Positions 16,167 to 23,526 of a stretch of DNA of 28,739 nt are shown here, one piece after another. Source of the stretch: JBBQXY01 sp051004815 (GTDB lineage: Bacteria > Chloroflexota > Ktedonobacteria > Ktedonobacterales > Ktedonobacteraceae); the NCBI GenBank assembly GCA_051004815.1, contig JBPCJY010000022.1, positions 1-28,739 of the forward strand, written 5' to 3'. The stretch's first letter is position 1, and the number at the start of each line of letters is the position of its first letter. Below the pieces are notes generated by a model that did no database searches, was not told the origin of the DNA, and saw only the letters and a list, made by a program, of their open reading frames with translations. A program made the translations under genes and the position numbers.

Positions 16167-17084
16167 CTAACTCCTATACGCACGCAAGAACTTGATGAAC
16201 TCGACCGCACTAGCGTTTAAATGCCGGTCAGCGAGACGTGCGATATACCAGCGGCGCTGGATTGGAAAATGTTCCACTTGCAAAATAGCCAGTGTACGAT
16301 AACGAATTTCACGCTTCACTGCAACCTCTGAAAGCACACTTACTCCGAGACCTGCCGCTACCGCTTGTTTGATTGCTTCAATATGTCCAAGCACCATGCC
16401 TACCTTGAGAATCATCCCGGCTTCCTCGAACAACTCCTCCACGGCTGCCCGTGTCCCCGATCCCATTTCGCGAAGGAGGAAGATTTCATCGGCCAGACGC
16501 GGAAGAGGTACCTGGGTGAGTCCGACTAATGCGTGCTCAGGAGCCGCAACTGCCACTAATGGATTAACCAGGAATGGTTCGGCCACAAGCCCATCGACAT
16601 CTGGCGGTCGGCCAGCTATCACAAGATCGACATCCCCTGCCAATAAACAAGCGCGAACATCAGCACGATTAGCCACGCGCAGTTTGAGGGAGATAGTAGG
16701 CTGCAATCGGTGAAAGATGCCCAGCAAATGTGGCAGAACGTAGGTTCCCACTGTCGTGTCAGCGGCGACGCGTAACGGTACACGTTCTGCCAGCGTCACT
16801 CCACTTAGCTCTGACATCGCCTGCCATGCTTCGTCCGCTACCTTAATCACCTGCTGTACGTGAGCGTACAACTCTTGTCCTTCATCCGTCAGAACAAGGT
16901 GCTTGCTTCGCTGTTCTAGCAAGGTCAACTGCGTCACTCGTTCCAGTTCCGCTACCAATGCTGAGACGGTTGGCTGTCGGCAACCAAGTTCCTCTGCCGC
17001 TCGTGTATAACTCAGAAGTCGTGCGACGACACAGAACACGCGCAGCTGACGTAGTGTAATGCTATCGAGGCGCGACCAGTTCAT
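16167..17084 (-). CDS. LysR family regulator, CbbR-like (second copy)
   Basis: The 305-residue LysR regulator has an HTH at about residues 10-70 (SYTRAAEELGCRQPTVSALV) and an effector domain with TYVLPHLLGIFH, LLREMGSGTR and GHIEAIKQAVAAGLGVSVLS. These motifs parallel those of the first LysR gene, indicating a paralogous pair. It diverges from phosphoribulokinase and GAPDH across 182 bp, so that operon is its likely target. GGAGG lies just before the ATG. Within the HTH, Cys35 stands where the other copy has Leu in its YLSQPAV stretch. The inducer is unknown. Confidence 0.88.
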   Translation of the reverse strand: MNWSRLDSITLRQLRVFCVVARLLSYTRAAEELGCRQPTVSALVAELERVTQLTLLEQRSKHLVLTDEGQELYAHVQQVIKVADEAWQAMSELSGVTLAERVPLRVAADTTVGTYVLPHLLGIFHRLQPTISLKLRVANRADVRACLLAGDVDLVIAGRPPDVDGLVAEPFLVNPLVAVAAPEHALVGLTQVPLPRLADEIFLLREMGSGTRAAVEELFEEAGMILKVGMVLGHIEAIKQAVAAGLGVSVLSEVAVKREIRYRTLAILQVEHFPIQRRWYIARLADRHLNASAVEFIKFLRAYRS

Positions 17085-17124
17085 CTATAACCTCCAATCT
17101 ATATCAGGTATAGGAAATTGTGCC

Positions 17125-17153
17125 TTGTTCTTATATATCTTGCCAGGTATCAT
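17125..17153 (+). promoter_or_regulatory. Candidate promoter of the phosphoribulokinase operon
   Basis: TTGTTC (17125-17130), a 17-bp spacer and TATCAT (17148-17153) fit a sigma-70 type promoter with a weak -35, as expected for a LysR-activated gene. Transcription from near 17160 would leave a leader of about 107 nt. Other AT-rich boxes (TTATATAT, TATAGC) nearby are alternatives. Confidence 0.4.
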
Positions 17154-17266
17154 TATAGCATGGGCTGGCACAGCCTCTTAGGCCCATAGCATTTCTATCA
17201 GCACCTGTGCTATCTGGACCTGGTATCCCACGAAGGACACGCGGTGCAAGGAGTTTGGAGAACGAC

Positions 17267-18214
17267 ATGGCTACATCATTCGGGGCATCCCTGCGTCCAA
17301 TCATCCTGGGGATCGTGGGCGATAGTGCTGCTGGAAAGACGACATTGAGCCGAGGCATCGCCCAGATTTTAGGTCTTGAGCATGTGTCGGTGCTCTGCAC
17401 TGACGATTATCATCGCTTCAATCGGCAGCAACGCAAAGAATTAGGCATAACGCCGTTGAATCCTGAATGCAACTACCTCGATATGATGGCACAGCATTTG
17501 CGACTGCTGCGTGCTGGAGAACCAATTCTGAAGCCACACTACGAACACAAACTGGGCGACTTTGGTCCGCCGCAGTATATCGTTCCACAGCCCTTCCTCA
17601 TTGTCGAAGGATTGCTTGGCTTCTATAGGCAGGAGATGCGCAATGCTTACAGTGTGCTCGTCTTTCTCAATACACCCGAGGAGCTCAGACGACGCTGGAA
17701 GGTTCGGCGTGACTCGACAAAACGTGGCTATTCTGAACAGGAAGTGCTGCGTGAACTAGAGATTCGCGCGAACGATTCGGCGTCGTTCATCCGGCCACAG
17801 CGCTCCTATGCGGACATAGAGGTGTCCTTCTATCCTGACCTGTCTTCTCAATCTCTTCAGAACGATGATGCCCATCTCAATGTGCGCCTGACGCTGCATG
17901 GCACGCTGCCTCATCCAGACCTGAGCCAGATCATTGCGGAAGACCGATCGGGCTGTGTACGTGCGAGACTGGGACGCGAGGAAGGGCGAGCCGTCGAATA
18001 TCTGGAGATTGACGGCTCCATCCCTGACGAACCCGCTCGTGCGCTTGAACGCGGTATCCTTGATCGCCTCGATGAGTGTGGAGCAACTTCTCCTACCGAT
18101 CTCGGCCAATATTCCGATTCTCAGATCGAGCTGAGCCATCCACTGGCACTGACCCAACTGTTGCTGGTCTATCATCTGCTGCGTGCCAGGCAACGCGAAG
18201 AAGTCGAAATATGA
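17267..18214 (+). CDS. prkB: Phosphoribulokinase
   Basis: The enzyme phosphorylates ribulose-5-phosphate with ATP to give ribulose-1,5-bisphosphate, the RuBisCO substrate. In the 315-residue product, Walker A GDSAAGKTT is at 18-26, CTDDYHRFNRQQRKELG with the catalytic Asp region follows at about 44-60, TPLNPECNYLDMM at 62-74, KPHYEHKLG at 89-97, and the Walker B-like LIVEGLLGFY at 111-120. These are standard PRK landmarks. An upstream GTG at 17207 is in frame, but GGAG at 17257-17260, 6 nt before the ATG at 17267, marks the better start. It is 25 bp ahead of GAPDH in an apparent operon and divergent from the second LysR gene. Confidence 0.93.
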   Translation: MATSFGASLRPIILGIVGDSAAGKTTLSRGIAQILGLEHVSVLCTDDYHRFNRQQRKELGITPLNPECNYLDMMAQHLRLLRAGEPILKPHYEHKLGDFGPPQYIVPQPFLIVEGLLGFYRQEMRNAYSVLVFLNTPEELRRRWKVRRDSTKRGYSEQEVLRELEIRANDSASFIRPQRSYADIEVSFYPDLSSQSLQNDDAHLNVRLTLHGTLPHPDLSQIIAEDRSGCVRARLGREEGRAVEYLEIDGSIPDEPARALERGILDRLDECGATSPTDLGQYSDSQIELSHPLALTQLLLVYHLLRARQREEVEI

Positions 18215-18239
18215 GCACTTATCATAAAGGAGGAGTCGT

Positions 18240-19322
18240 ATGAAAATTGGTATCAATGGATTTGGCCGCATCGGTCGGCTGGTTCTGCGCTCTGCACTCG
18301 CACGCGGCGTCAACTTGGATGTTGTAGCGATCAATGATCGGGGCGATGCCGAGATTAACGCCCATCTTTTCCAGTTCGACTCCACCTATGGACCATTTCG
18401 AGGCCATGTAGAGGCAGAAGATGGTCGTATCATCATTGACGGAAGATCAGTCACCATCACGTCGCATCTCAATCCATTGGATATTCCCTGGCGCGACCTC
18501 GGGGTGGAACTGGTGATCGAGGCAACCGGTGCCTTTACTACGGGAAACCAGGCGGCTGCGCACTTGCTGGCCGGAGCAGGACGCGTGCTCGTGACGGCAC
18601 CGTGCAAAGGGGGCGATGTGACTCTGGTGGCCGGTGTGAACGAACGAGACTATCACCCCGCCGAACACCAGATCATTTCGACAGCCTCCTGTACCACCAA
18701 CGCACTGGCTCCCATTGCCAAGGTACTGCACGAGCACTTTGGAGTGCGTTCCGGCATGATGAATACGATCCACTCCTATACCAATGACCAGCGTATTCTT
18801 GACCGTAGCCATCAAGATCCGCGGCGTGCTCGTGCGGCTGCTGAAAATATTATTCCAACAACGACTGGTGCTACGAAAGCCTTGGGCGAGGTTATCCCAG
18901 CCCTGGCGGGCAGATTTCACGGCGTCTCATACCGTGTTCCTACGATTACCGTTTCGGTTATTGACCTGGTAGCCGAATTGGAACAGAAAGTGACAGCAGC
19001 GGAGATCAATACAGCCTTTGCATTGGCTTCCACCGGGTCGCTGGCGGGCGTGCTCGGCTATACTGATCTGCCGTTAGTCTCCAGCGATTTCCGCGGCGAT
19101 AGTCGCTCAGGCATCGTGGATGGATTGATGACGGCTATCCTTCCCCAGGAACGCATGATCCATGTTGTGGGTTGGTACGACAATGAGTGGGGCTATGCCA
19201 GTCGTGTGGCTGATGTGGCTAGTTTCATCAGCGAATGCGAGCAAAGTGGTCTGCGCCCGGAGCGTGTACGGGTCGTTGAGCGCGAACAGGTGGAATTAGC
19301 ACTCACTAGTCTCTGGCTCTAA
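18240..19322 (+). CDS. gap: Glyceraldehyde-3-phosphate dehydrogenase, Calvin-cycle type
   Basis: The enzyme interconverts 1,3-bisphosphoglycerate and glyceraldehyde-3-phosphate. The Rossmann motif GINGFGRIGR is at 4-13, the catalytic Cys151 in STASCTTNALAP with His178 in HSYT, the phosphate site in TTTGATKA, and the terminal WYDNEWGYASRV. Where strictly NAD-dependent enzymes have Leu-Pro before His-x-Asp, this one has Arg-Ser (RSHQD, 189-193), resembling the Ala-Ser of photosynthetic NADP-using enzymes. INDRGD at 31-36 retains the usual Asp. At 360 residues it is about 25 longer than usual, with a charged C-terminal tail. AAAGGAGGAG precedes the ATG. Placement after PRK supports a role in carbon fixation; the cofactor preference is inference. 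Confidence 0.92.
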   Translation: MKIGINGFGRIGRLVLRSALARGVNLDVVAINDRGDAEINAHLFQFDSTYGPFRGHVEAEDGRIIIDGRSVTITSHLNPLDIPWRDLGVELVIEATGAFTTGNQAAAHLLAGAGRVLVTAPCKGGDVTLVAGVNERDYHPAEHQIISTASCTTNALAPIAKVLHEHFGVRSGMMNTIHSYTNDQRILDRSHQDPRRARAAAENIIPTTTGATKALGEVIPALAGRFHGVSYRVPTITVSVIDLVAELEQKVTAAEINTAFALASTGSLAGVLGYTDLPLVSSDFRGDSRSGIVDGLMTAILPQERMIHVVGWYDNEWGYASRVADVASFISECEQSGLRPERVRVVEREQVELALTSLWL

Positions 19323-19343
19323 TGATCTGAAAGAGAAGCGAAT

Positions 19344-20288
19344 ATGGAAGATGATCAGTTGAGTGACGAGTTTCTGATCGACGCCATCGCTGGCGGAGCC
19401 ATGTGGGCTTTGGAACGCCTCTACCGCCGCTACCGTGGACGTTTCTATGCCATGGCCTATCGCATGACCTCTGACCATATGGTCGCTGAAGAATTGGTGC
19501 AAGATGCGTTCTTCGCCATCTGGCAACGTTCCCTATCGTATGATCCAGCAGCGGGTACGGCACGCAGTTGGCTCTTCTCTATCATCTACCACGGCACGGT
19601 TAATTATTTACGCGATGTGCGGCGGCGTTCCGCACTGCAACAGGTCACGTGGCTGGAGGTTGAAGCGGACGAGCGTTATGCAGTACCGGATGTGTGGGAG
19701 CAGATATGGCGCACCATACAGAACGCCGAAATCCGTGTGTGTTTGTCGAAGTTGACCTTGGAGCGACGGTTGCCCATCGAACTTGCTTTTTTTTGGGGAT
19801 GGACGCATAGTGAGATTGCCCAGCACTATCACCTACCACTGGGTACCGTCAAGGCACGTATCCGCCTTGGCTTACGGCAATTGAAACAGGAACTTGAGCA
19901 AAGAGCAAGGAACAAGGCGATCTCCTCTGGCAACACCCACAAAGGAAAAGGTAAGTCAAGACCAGCGGCGACCGTAGTCATTCAAGCGGCAGAGGGTAGT
20001 GGTGCGACAGGGAGTATTTGTGCGACAGGGTATGAGTTGTATGATGATAGAGCAGGCAGATGCTTTGGGTACACGGAGTGGATGGCCCTTGTCGAACAGA
20101 TCGCCGTGTTCGAGTTTCGTGGAACTGCTGGCTGCTTCATCGCACGGAAAGAAAGACGACTCCATGGTCGTACCTACTGGTATGCCTATACATGGGGACG
20201 CGCTAACGGACGAAAAACCTATCTCGGAAAGTCAGCAGAACTGACTCTCGCACGCTTGGAAGGCATGGCAAAGAAGTTGTATACATAA
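19344..20288 (+). CDS. ECF-type sigma factor with an extra C-terminal domain
   Basis: Residues 20-92 are a sigma-70 region 2 (ALERLYRRYRGRFYAMAYRM, AEELVQDAFFAIWQ, ARSWLFSIIYHGTVNYLR). Residues 133-185 are region 4 with a helix-turn-helix (THSEIAQHYHLPLGTVKARI). A polar linker of about 55 residues follows. The C-terminal part at 246-312 (W246, ARKERR, YWYAY 278-282, YLGKSA 293-298, LARLE) aligns with residues 38-105 of the LAL regulator at 6195-9365. The protein is 314 residues against roughly 180-200 for a minimal ECF factor. It starts 21 bp after GAPDH with a weak GAGAAG site, so it is probably cotranscribed with prk-gap. No anti-sigma gene is adjacent, so the C-terminal domain may regulate activity. 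Confidence 0.9.
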   Translation: MEDDQLSDEFLIDAIAGGAMWALERLYRRYRGRFYAMAYRMTSDHMVAEELVQDAFFAIWQRSLSYDPAAGTARSWLFSIIYHGTVNYLRDVRRRSALQQVTWLEVEADERYAVPDVWEQIWRTIQNAEIRVCLSKLTLERRLPIELAFFWGWTHSEIAQHYHLPLGTVKARIRLGLRQLKQELEQRARNKAISSGNTHKGKGKSRPAATVVIQAAEGSGATGSICATGYELYDDRAGRCFGYTEWMALVEQIAVFEFRGTAGCFIARKERRLHGRTYWYAYTWGRANGRKTYLGKSAELTLARLEGMAKKLYT

Positions 20289-20316
20289 CTCGGTAGCGAT
20301 GTGCTCAGAGAGTTGA

Positions 20317-21246
20317 TTGGAAATGCTCTTCAAAGAAAACAAAAAGTTTGCACAAGTGATTCAAAAGATTGATCCTCAAAGCAAGCTGCTTCGCACATGG
20401 GAGTTGAAAGGAGGCATCTCAGCGCAGGTGACGGCACTTGAGATTGAGCGACCCGATGGCCAAACGAAAAAAATGATTGTCCGTCAGCATGGTGAGGTGG
20501 ACCTCAAACACAATCCGCATATAGCAGCGGACGAATTCAAGCTCTTGCACCTATTATACTCCGTAGAATTGGCCACGCCGATACCGTATTACCTCGATCA
20601 ATCCGGCGAGATTTTCTCCACGCCATATATCGTCATTGAATACATTGAGGGAAAGCCGGAATTCGCCCTCTCTCACGTACCCGATCTCATCCTTCAGTTC
20701 GTCACCCATCTGTCCAGGATTCATACGGTCGATTGCTCGAAGCTGGATGTGTCCTTTCTGCCTACAGCAGAAAAAAGATATGCCGAAATGTTGAGAGAAC
20801 GATCGACACACGCTGATGCATCAGTTGACGAAAGGCATATTCGGGCTACCTTGGAAGCAGCCTGGCCTTTCCCGCAGCACAATACCTCAGTATTGCTCCA
20901 TGGAGATTTTTGGCCGGGCAATATCTTATGGCATGATGGACAGCTTGTGGCTGTCATCGACTGGGAGGACGCGCAGCTAGGAGACCCACTCGCTGATGTT
21001 GCCAATAGCAGACTCGAAATTCTGTGGGCATTCGGATTCGACGCCATGCAGAGTTTCACTCAGCAGTATCAATCAATGACAGCCATCGATTTTACCAACC
21101 TTCCGTATTGGGATCTCTGCGCCGCTTTGCGACCGGCTTCTAAATTTGCCGAGTGGGCTGCTGACGACCTCACCCAAAAAGCCATGCAAGAAGGACACCG
21201 CTGGTTTATCACCCAGGCATTCGAAAAGCTATCCGTTCAACTTTGA
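20317..21246 (+). CDS. APH-family phosphotransferase (aminoglycoside phosphotransferase-like)
   Basis: The 309-residue protein has the kinase-like fold of the APH family. The N-lobe includes KKMIVRQHGEVD and EYIEGKPEF. The catalytic loop HGDFWPGN is at 195-202 with Asp197 as base and Asn202 for metal, and the metal-binding IDWEDAQLGDPLAD follows at 214-227. Such proteins phosphorylate small hydroxylated molecules; the usual annotation as aminoglycoside resistance is not justified by these motifs alone. The frame opens with TTG at 20317, and an ATG two codons later (20323) is equally possible; GAGAG at 20307-20311 is the only nearby Shine-Dalgarno. It is 28 bp after the sigma factor gene, so it may be the last gene of the operon. 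Confidence 0.85.
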   Translation: MEMLFKENKKFAQVIQKIDPQSKLLRTWELKGGISAQVTALEIERPDGQTKKMIVRQHGEVDLKHNPHIAADEFKLLHLLYSVELATPIPYYLDQSGEIFSTPYIVIEYIEGKPEFALSHVPDLILQFVTHLSRIHTVDCSKLDVSFLPTAEKRYAEMLRERSTHADASVDERHIRATLEAAWPFPQHNTSVLLHGDFWPGNILWHDGQLVAVIDWEDAQLGDPLADVANSRLEILWAFGFDAMQSFTQQYQSMTAIDFTNLPYWDLCAALRPASKFAEWAADDLTQKAMQEGHRWFITQAFEKLSVQL

Positions 21247-21339
21247 ATGCTGGGAATGGTGAGTGGCTCGTTCCAGGCAGCAAATAAGCGAAAAACAAAC
21301 GTTCTTTTCAACGATACGCAGTTGGAAGGAGTTTTTCGT

Positions 21340-22842
21340 ATGTCATTCCTCTTACACTCATGTTCGCGGTGGCTTACCTCTACCGCAGTGGTCATAGTGG
21401 CCCTTGCGCTGGTTTTCTCTTTCACCCTCATATCAACAGCATCAGCGGCACCTGCTTCAGGAGTTCCATTGCTCCAAGTGAACAGCGACCCCTACACCAA
21501 TACGACAAGCCAACACCAGACGGAAGTTGAACCAGACAGTTACTCCAATGGCTCGACCATTGTCGCGGCAACCCAGGTTGGTCGTTTCAGTGATGGAGGA
21601 GCCTCAAATGTTGGCTGGGCGACCTCCATAGATAACGGTGCGACATGGAAAAGTGGCTTCTTGCCTGGTACGACCGTGTTCGCAACGCCTACCGGCCAGT
21701 ATGACCGTGTCAGTGATCCCGCGGTGGCCTATGATGCGGCGCACAAGCTGTGGATGATCTCCTCTCTCGCTATCACCAACGGCATTGGTACACCTGTTGG
21801 AGTTGCCGTTCTGGTGAACACTTCTGCTGACGGTGGACTCACCTGGAATGCCCCTGTTGTCGTGGCAAATGCCAACGGTGGCTTTTTTGACAAGGACTGG
21901 ATTGTCTGTGACACCACCTCTACCAGCGTATATTTTGGGCATTGCTACGTCGAATGGGATATTACTTCCAACGGGAACCTGGTACAGATGAGCACATCAA
22001 GCGATGGAGGAGCGAGCTGGAGTGCAGGGCAAGCAACCGCCGATAGCACCTCGGGGTTGGGAGGACAGCCGCTCGTTCAACCAAACGGCACCGTAATTGT
22101 CCCTTTCTTGAGCACAAATGCGACCATCGCGGCCTTCACTTCCACCAATGGAGGCGCAAGTTGGAACAGCAGCGTGACGATCGCCTCTCAAACTGATCAC
22201 CAAGTCGCCAGTTTACGCAGCGAGCCTCTTCCATCGGCGAGGATGGATGGTTCTGGAAAAGCCTATGTTGTTTGGCAAGACTGTCGTTTTGAAAGCGGTT
22301 GCAATGCCAACGATCTTGTGTTGAGCACCTCCACTGATGGGACAACATGGTCATCACCACAGCGCATCCCTATCAATGCTATTGGCAGCAATATCGATCA
22401 TTTTATTCCCGGTCTCGCCGTTGATCCCACCACGTCTGGCACTACTGCTCACCTCGCGTTGGCATTCTACTATTATCCTACTGCGAACTGCACTGACACC
22501 ACCTGTCAGTTGGAGGTTGGCTTCGTATCATCAACTGATGGTGGTGCAAACTGGTCAACTGAAACTACACTGACATCCGCGCCGCTGAGCATGTCGTGGC
22601 TGGCCAATACAACGCAAGGGTACATGGTAGGTGACTACATCTCGACCTCTTTCTCCAATGGCAAGGCCTTCCCGCTGTTTGTGGCTGCCAGTGCGCCCAA
22701 TAGCAGTGGACAGTTTAACGAGGCCCTGTTTACGACGAGCCAAGGGCTGGCAATTGTAGGCGGCACGCTTGCAGCAACGAGTGAAGGCGCATATAAGGTC
22801 GTTCCTCATCCCGCCCCTTCTGTGCTACTGACCGCCTTTTAA
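21340..22842 (+). CDS. Secreted sialidase-like protein with Asp-box (BNR) repeats
   Basis: The 500-residue product has a signal peptide: Arg10 near the N-terminus, a hydrophobic core to about residue 31, and ASA before Ala-Pro, with cleavage likely after residue 36. The mature part carries at least six Asp-box motifs of the type S-x-D-x-G-x-T-W: SIDNGATW, SADGGLTW, SSDGGASW, STNGGASW, STDGTTW and STDGGANW. They indicate a beta-propeller as in sialidases and related hydrolases. I cannot see the arginine triad and nucleophile pair clearly enough to call an active sialidase. It is rich in Ser, Thr, Asn and Gly, as expected for an exported protein. The frame extends upstream to 21247, but AAGGAG before 21340 and the signal peptide fix the start. 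Confidence 0.88.
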   Translation: MSFLLHSCSRWLTSTAVVIVALALVFSFTLISTASAAPASGVPLLQVNSDPYTNTTSQHQTEVEPDSYSNGSTIVAATQVGRFSDGGASNVGWATSIDNGATWKSGFLPGTTVFATPTGQYDRVSDPAVAYDAAHKLWMISSLAITNGIGTPVGVAVLVNTSADGGLTWNAPVVVANANGGFFDKDWIVCDTTSTSVYFGHCYVEWDITSNGNLVQMSTSSDGGASWSAGQATADSTSGLGGQPLVQPNGTVIVPFLSTNATIAAFTSTNGGASWNSSVTIASQTDHQVASLRSEPLPSARMDGSGKAYVVWQDCRFESGCNANDLVLSTSTDGTTWSSPQRIPINAIGSNIDHFIPGLAVDPTTSGTTAHLALAFYYYPTANCTDTTCQLEVGFVSSTDGGANWSTETTLTSAPLSMSWLANTTQGYMVGDYISTSFSNGKAFPLFVAASAPNSSGQFNEALFTTSQGLAIVGGTLAATSEGAYKVVPHPAPSVLLTAF

Positions 22843-22869
22843 CGCTGGCAGCACGAGTAATCGAAGACA

Positions 22870-22903
22870 CAGTCCTTCAAATTGAGTGCCATTTGAAGGA
22901 CTG
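22870..22903 (+). terminator. Perfect 13-bp hairpin after the BNR gene
   Basis: CAGTCCTTCAAAT (22870-22882) and ATTTGAAGGACTG (22891-22903) form a perfect stem with an 8-nt loop, 27 bp past the BNR stop codon. No T tract follows on the plus strand (CCATGG), so it may be a weak terminator or an mRNA-stabilising hairpin. It also lies in the gap before the end of the convergent 147-residue gene. Confidence 0.5.
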
Positions 22904-22950
22904 CCATGGAGTTCAAACGAGTGACGGCTTCTCTTGTTCCACCGACATTT

Positions 22951-23394
22951 TCAGAAGGAACGCGCACAGGAAAGATCATCACCCACCACGGAAATCTGTA
23001 CGAAGATGCTGCTGTGAACGATACATCCCTGTCCGTTTCTCTCCGTCACCTGTGCTGTTAACATCTGCGTCAGTGTTTCTCCCGCCGACATGCCTCTCAT
23101 ATCAAATGCGACCTCAATGAAATGGACTGTGTGGTTGTATACCTGTCCTTCGCTGATCCAGATGACATGGAAGGGTTCCTGCATCCCTTCCGTTTCAATA
23201 TGGTAGCGGCCCTTCACCGGTCTGAGCGCAGCAAACGACTCGGTTACTCGTAAGCGAACATCCCCGGTAATGATGACCCTTGGCATTCCATCAGTTATTG
23301 GAACGCTCTCTGGCATGTGCAATACTTCCTTCAAAGGGGAAACTTGTAGTGCTAGCAATGGTACACGTTCTATGTGTTCTACCGTGTCGCGCAT
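22951..23394 (-). CDS. Protein of unknown function, 147 residues
   Basis: I do not recognise this protein. It is soluble with no signal peptide or membrane helix. The pattern of alternating hydrophobic residues (RVIITGDVRLRVTES, KGRYHIETEG, FHVIWISEGQVYNHTVHFIEVAFDM, CIVHSSIFVQISVVGDD) suggests a mostly beta protein. AGGAGA precedes the ATG with normal spacing. Its upstream region carries the same 11-bp repeat array and TATNCT box as the 2TM, BI-1 and site-2 protease genes, so it is likely a member of the same regulon. It lies downstream of htrA on the same strand but has its own promoter. Confidence 0.7.
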   Translation of the reverse strand: MRDTVEHIERVPLLALQVSPLKEVLHMPESVPITDGMPRVIITGDVRLRVTESFAALRPVKGRYHIETEGMQEPFHVIWISEGQVYNHTVHFIEVAFDMRGMSAGETLTQMLTAQVTERNGQGCIVHSSIFVQISVVGDDLSCARSF

Positions 23395-23451
23395 GTTTCT
23401 CTTCTCCTGTAGTGGTGTGTGCTATAGAACGATTCCTTCCACGTATAAGAG

Positions 23452-23506
23452 GAGTATAGGATATCTGTGTGAGCTAGCACTGTGATGTGGCTGAGATGGA
23501 ACTGAG
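23452..23506 (-). promoter_or_regulatory. 11-bp phased repeat array plus -10 box (array A)
   Basis: Read on the minus strand, repeat cores begin at 23506 (CTCAG), 23495 (CTCAG), 23484 (CACAG) and 23473 (CTCAC), each exactly 11 bp after the previous one. The box TATACT lies at 23458-23453, at the same offset as in arrays B, C and D. The predicted start near 23446 gives a leader of about 50 nt to the ATG at 23394. There is no consensus -35; repeat three occupies that position, as in activator-dependent promoters. Confidence 0.75.
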
Positions 23507-23526
23507 AAGAGATGAACCGTACCTTC

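Noticed and set aside
20317..21246. Aminoglycoside resistance gene
   Set aside because: The APH fold is clear, but its motifs are shared by many small-molecule kinases and no substrate-specific feature is visible.
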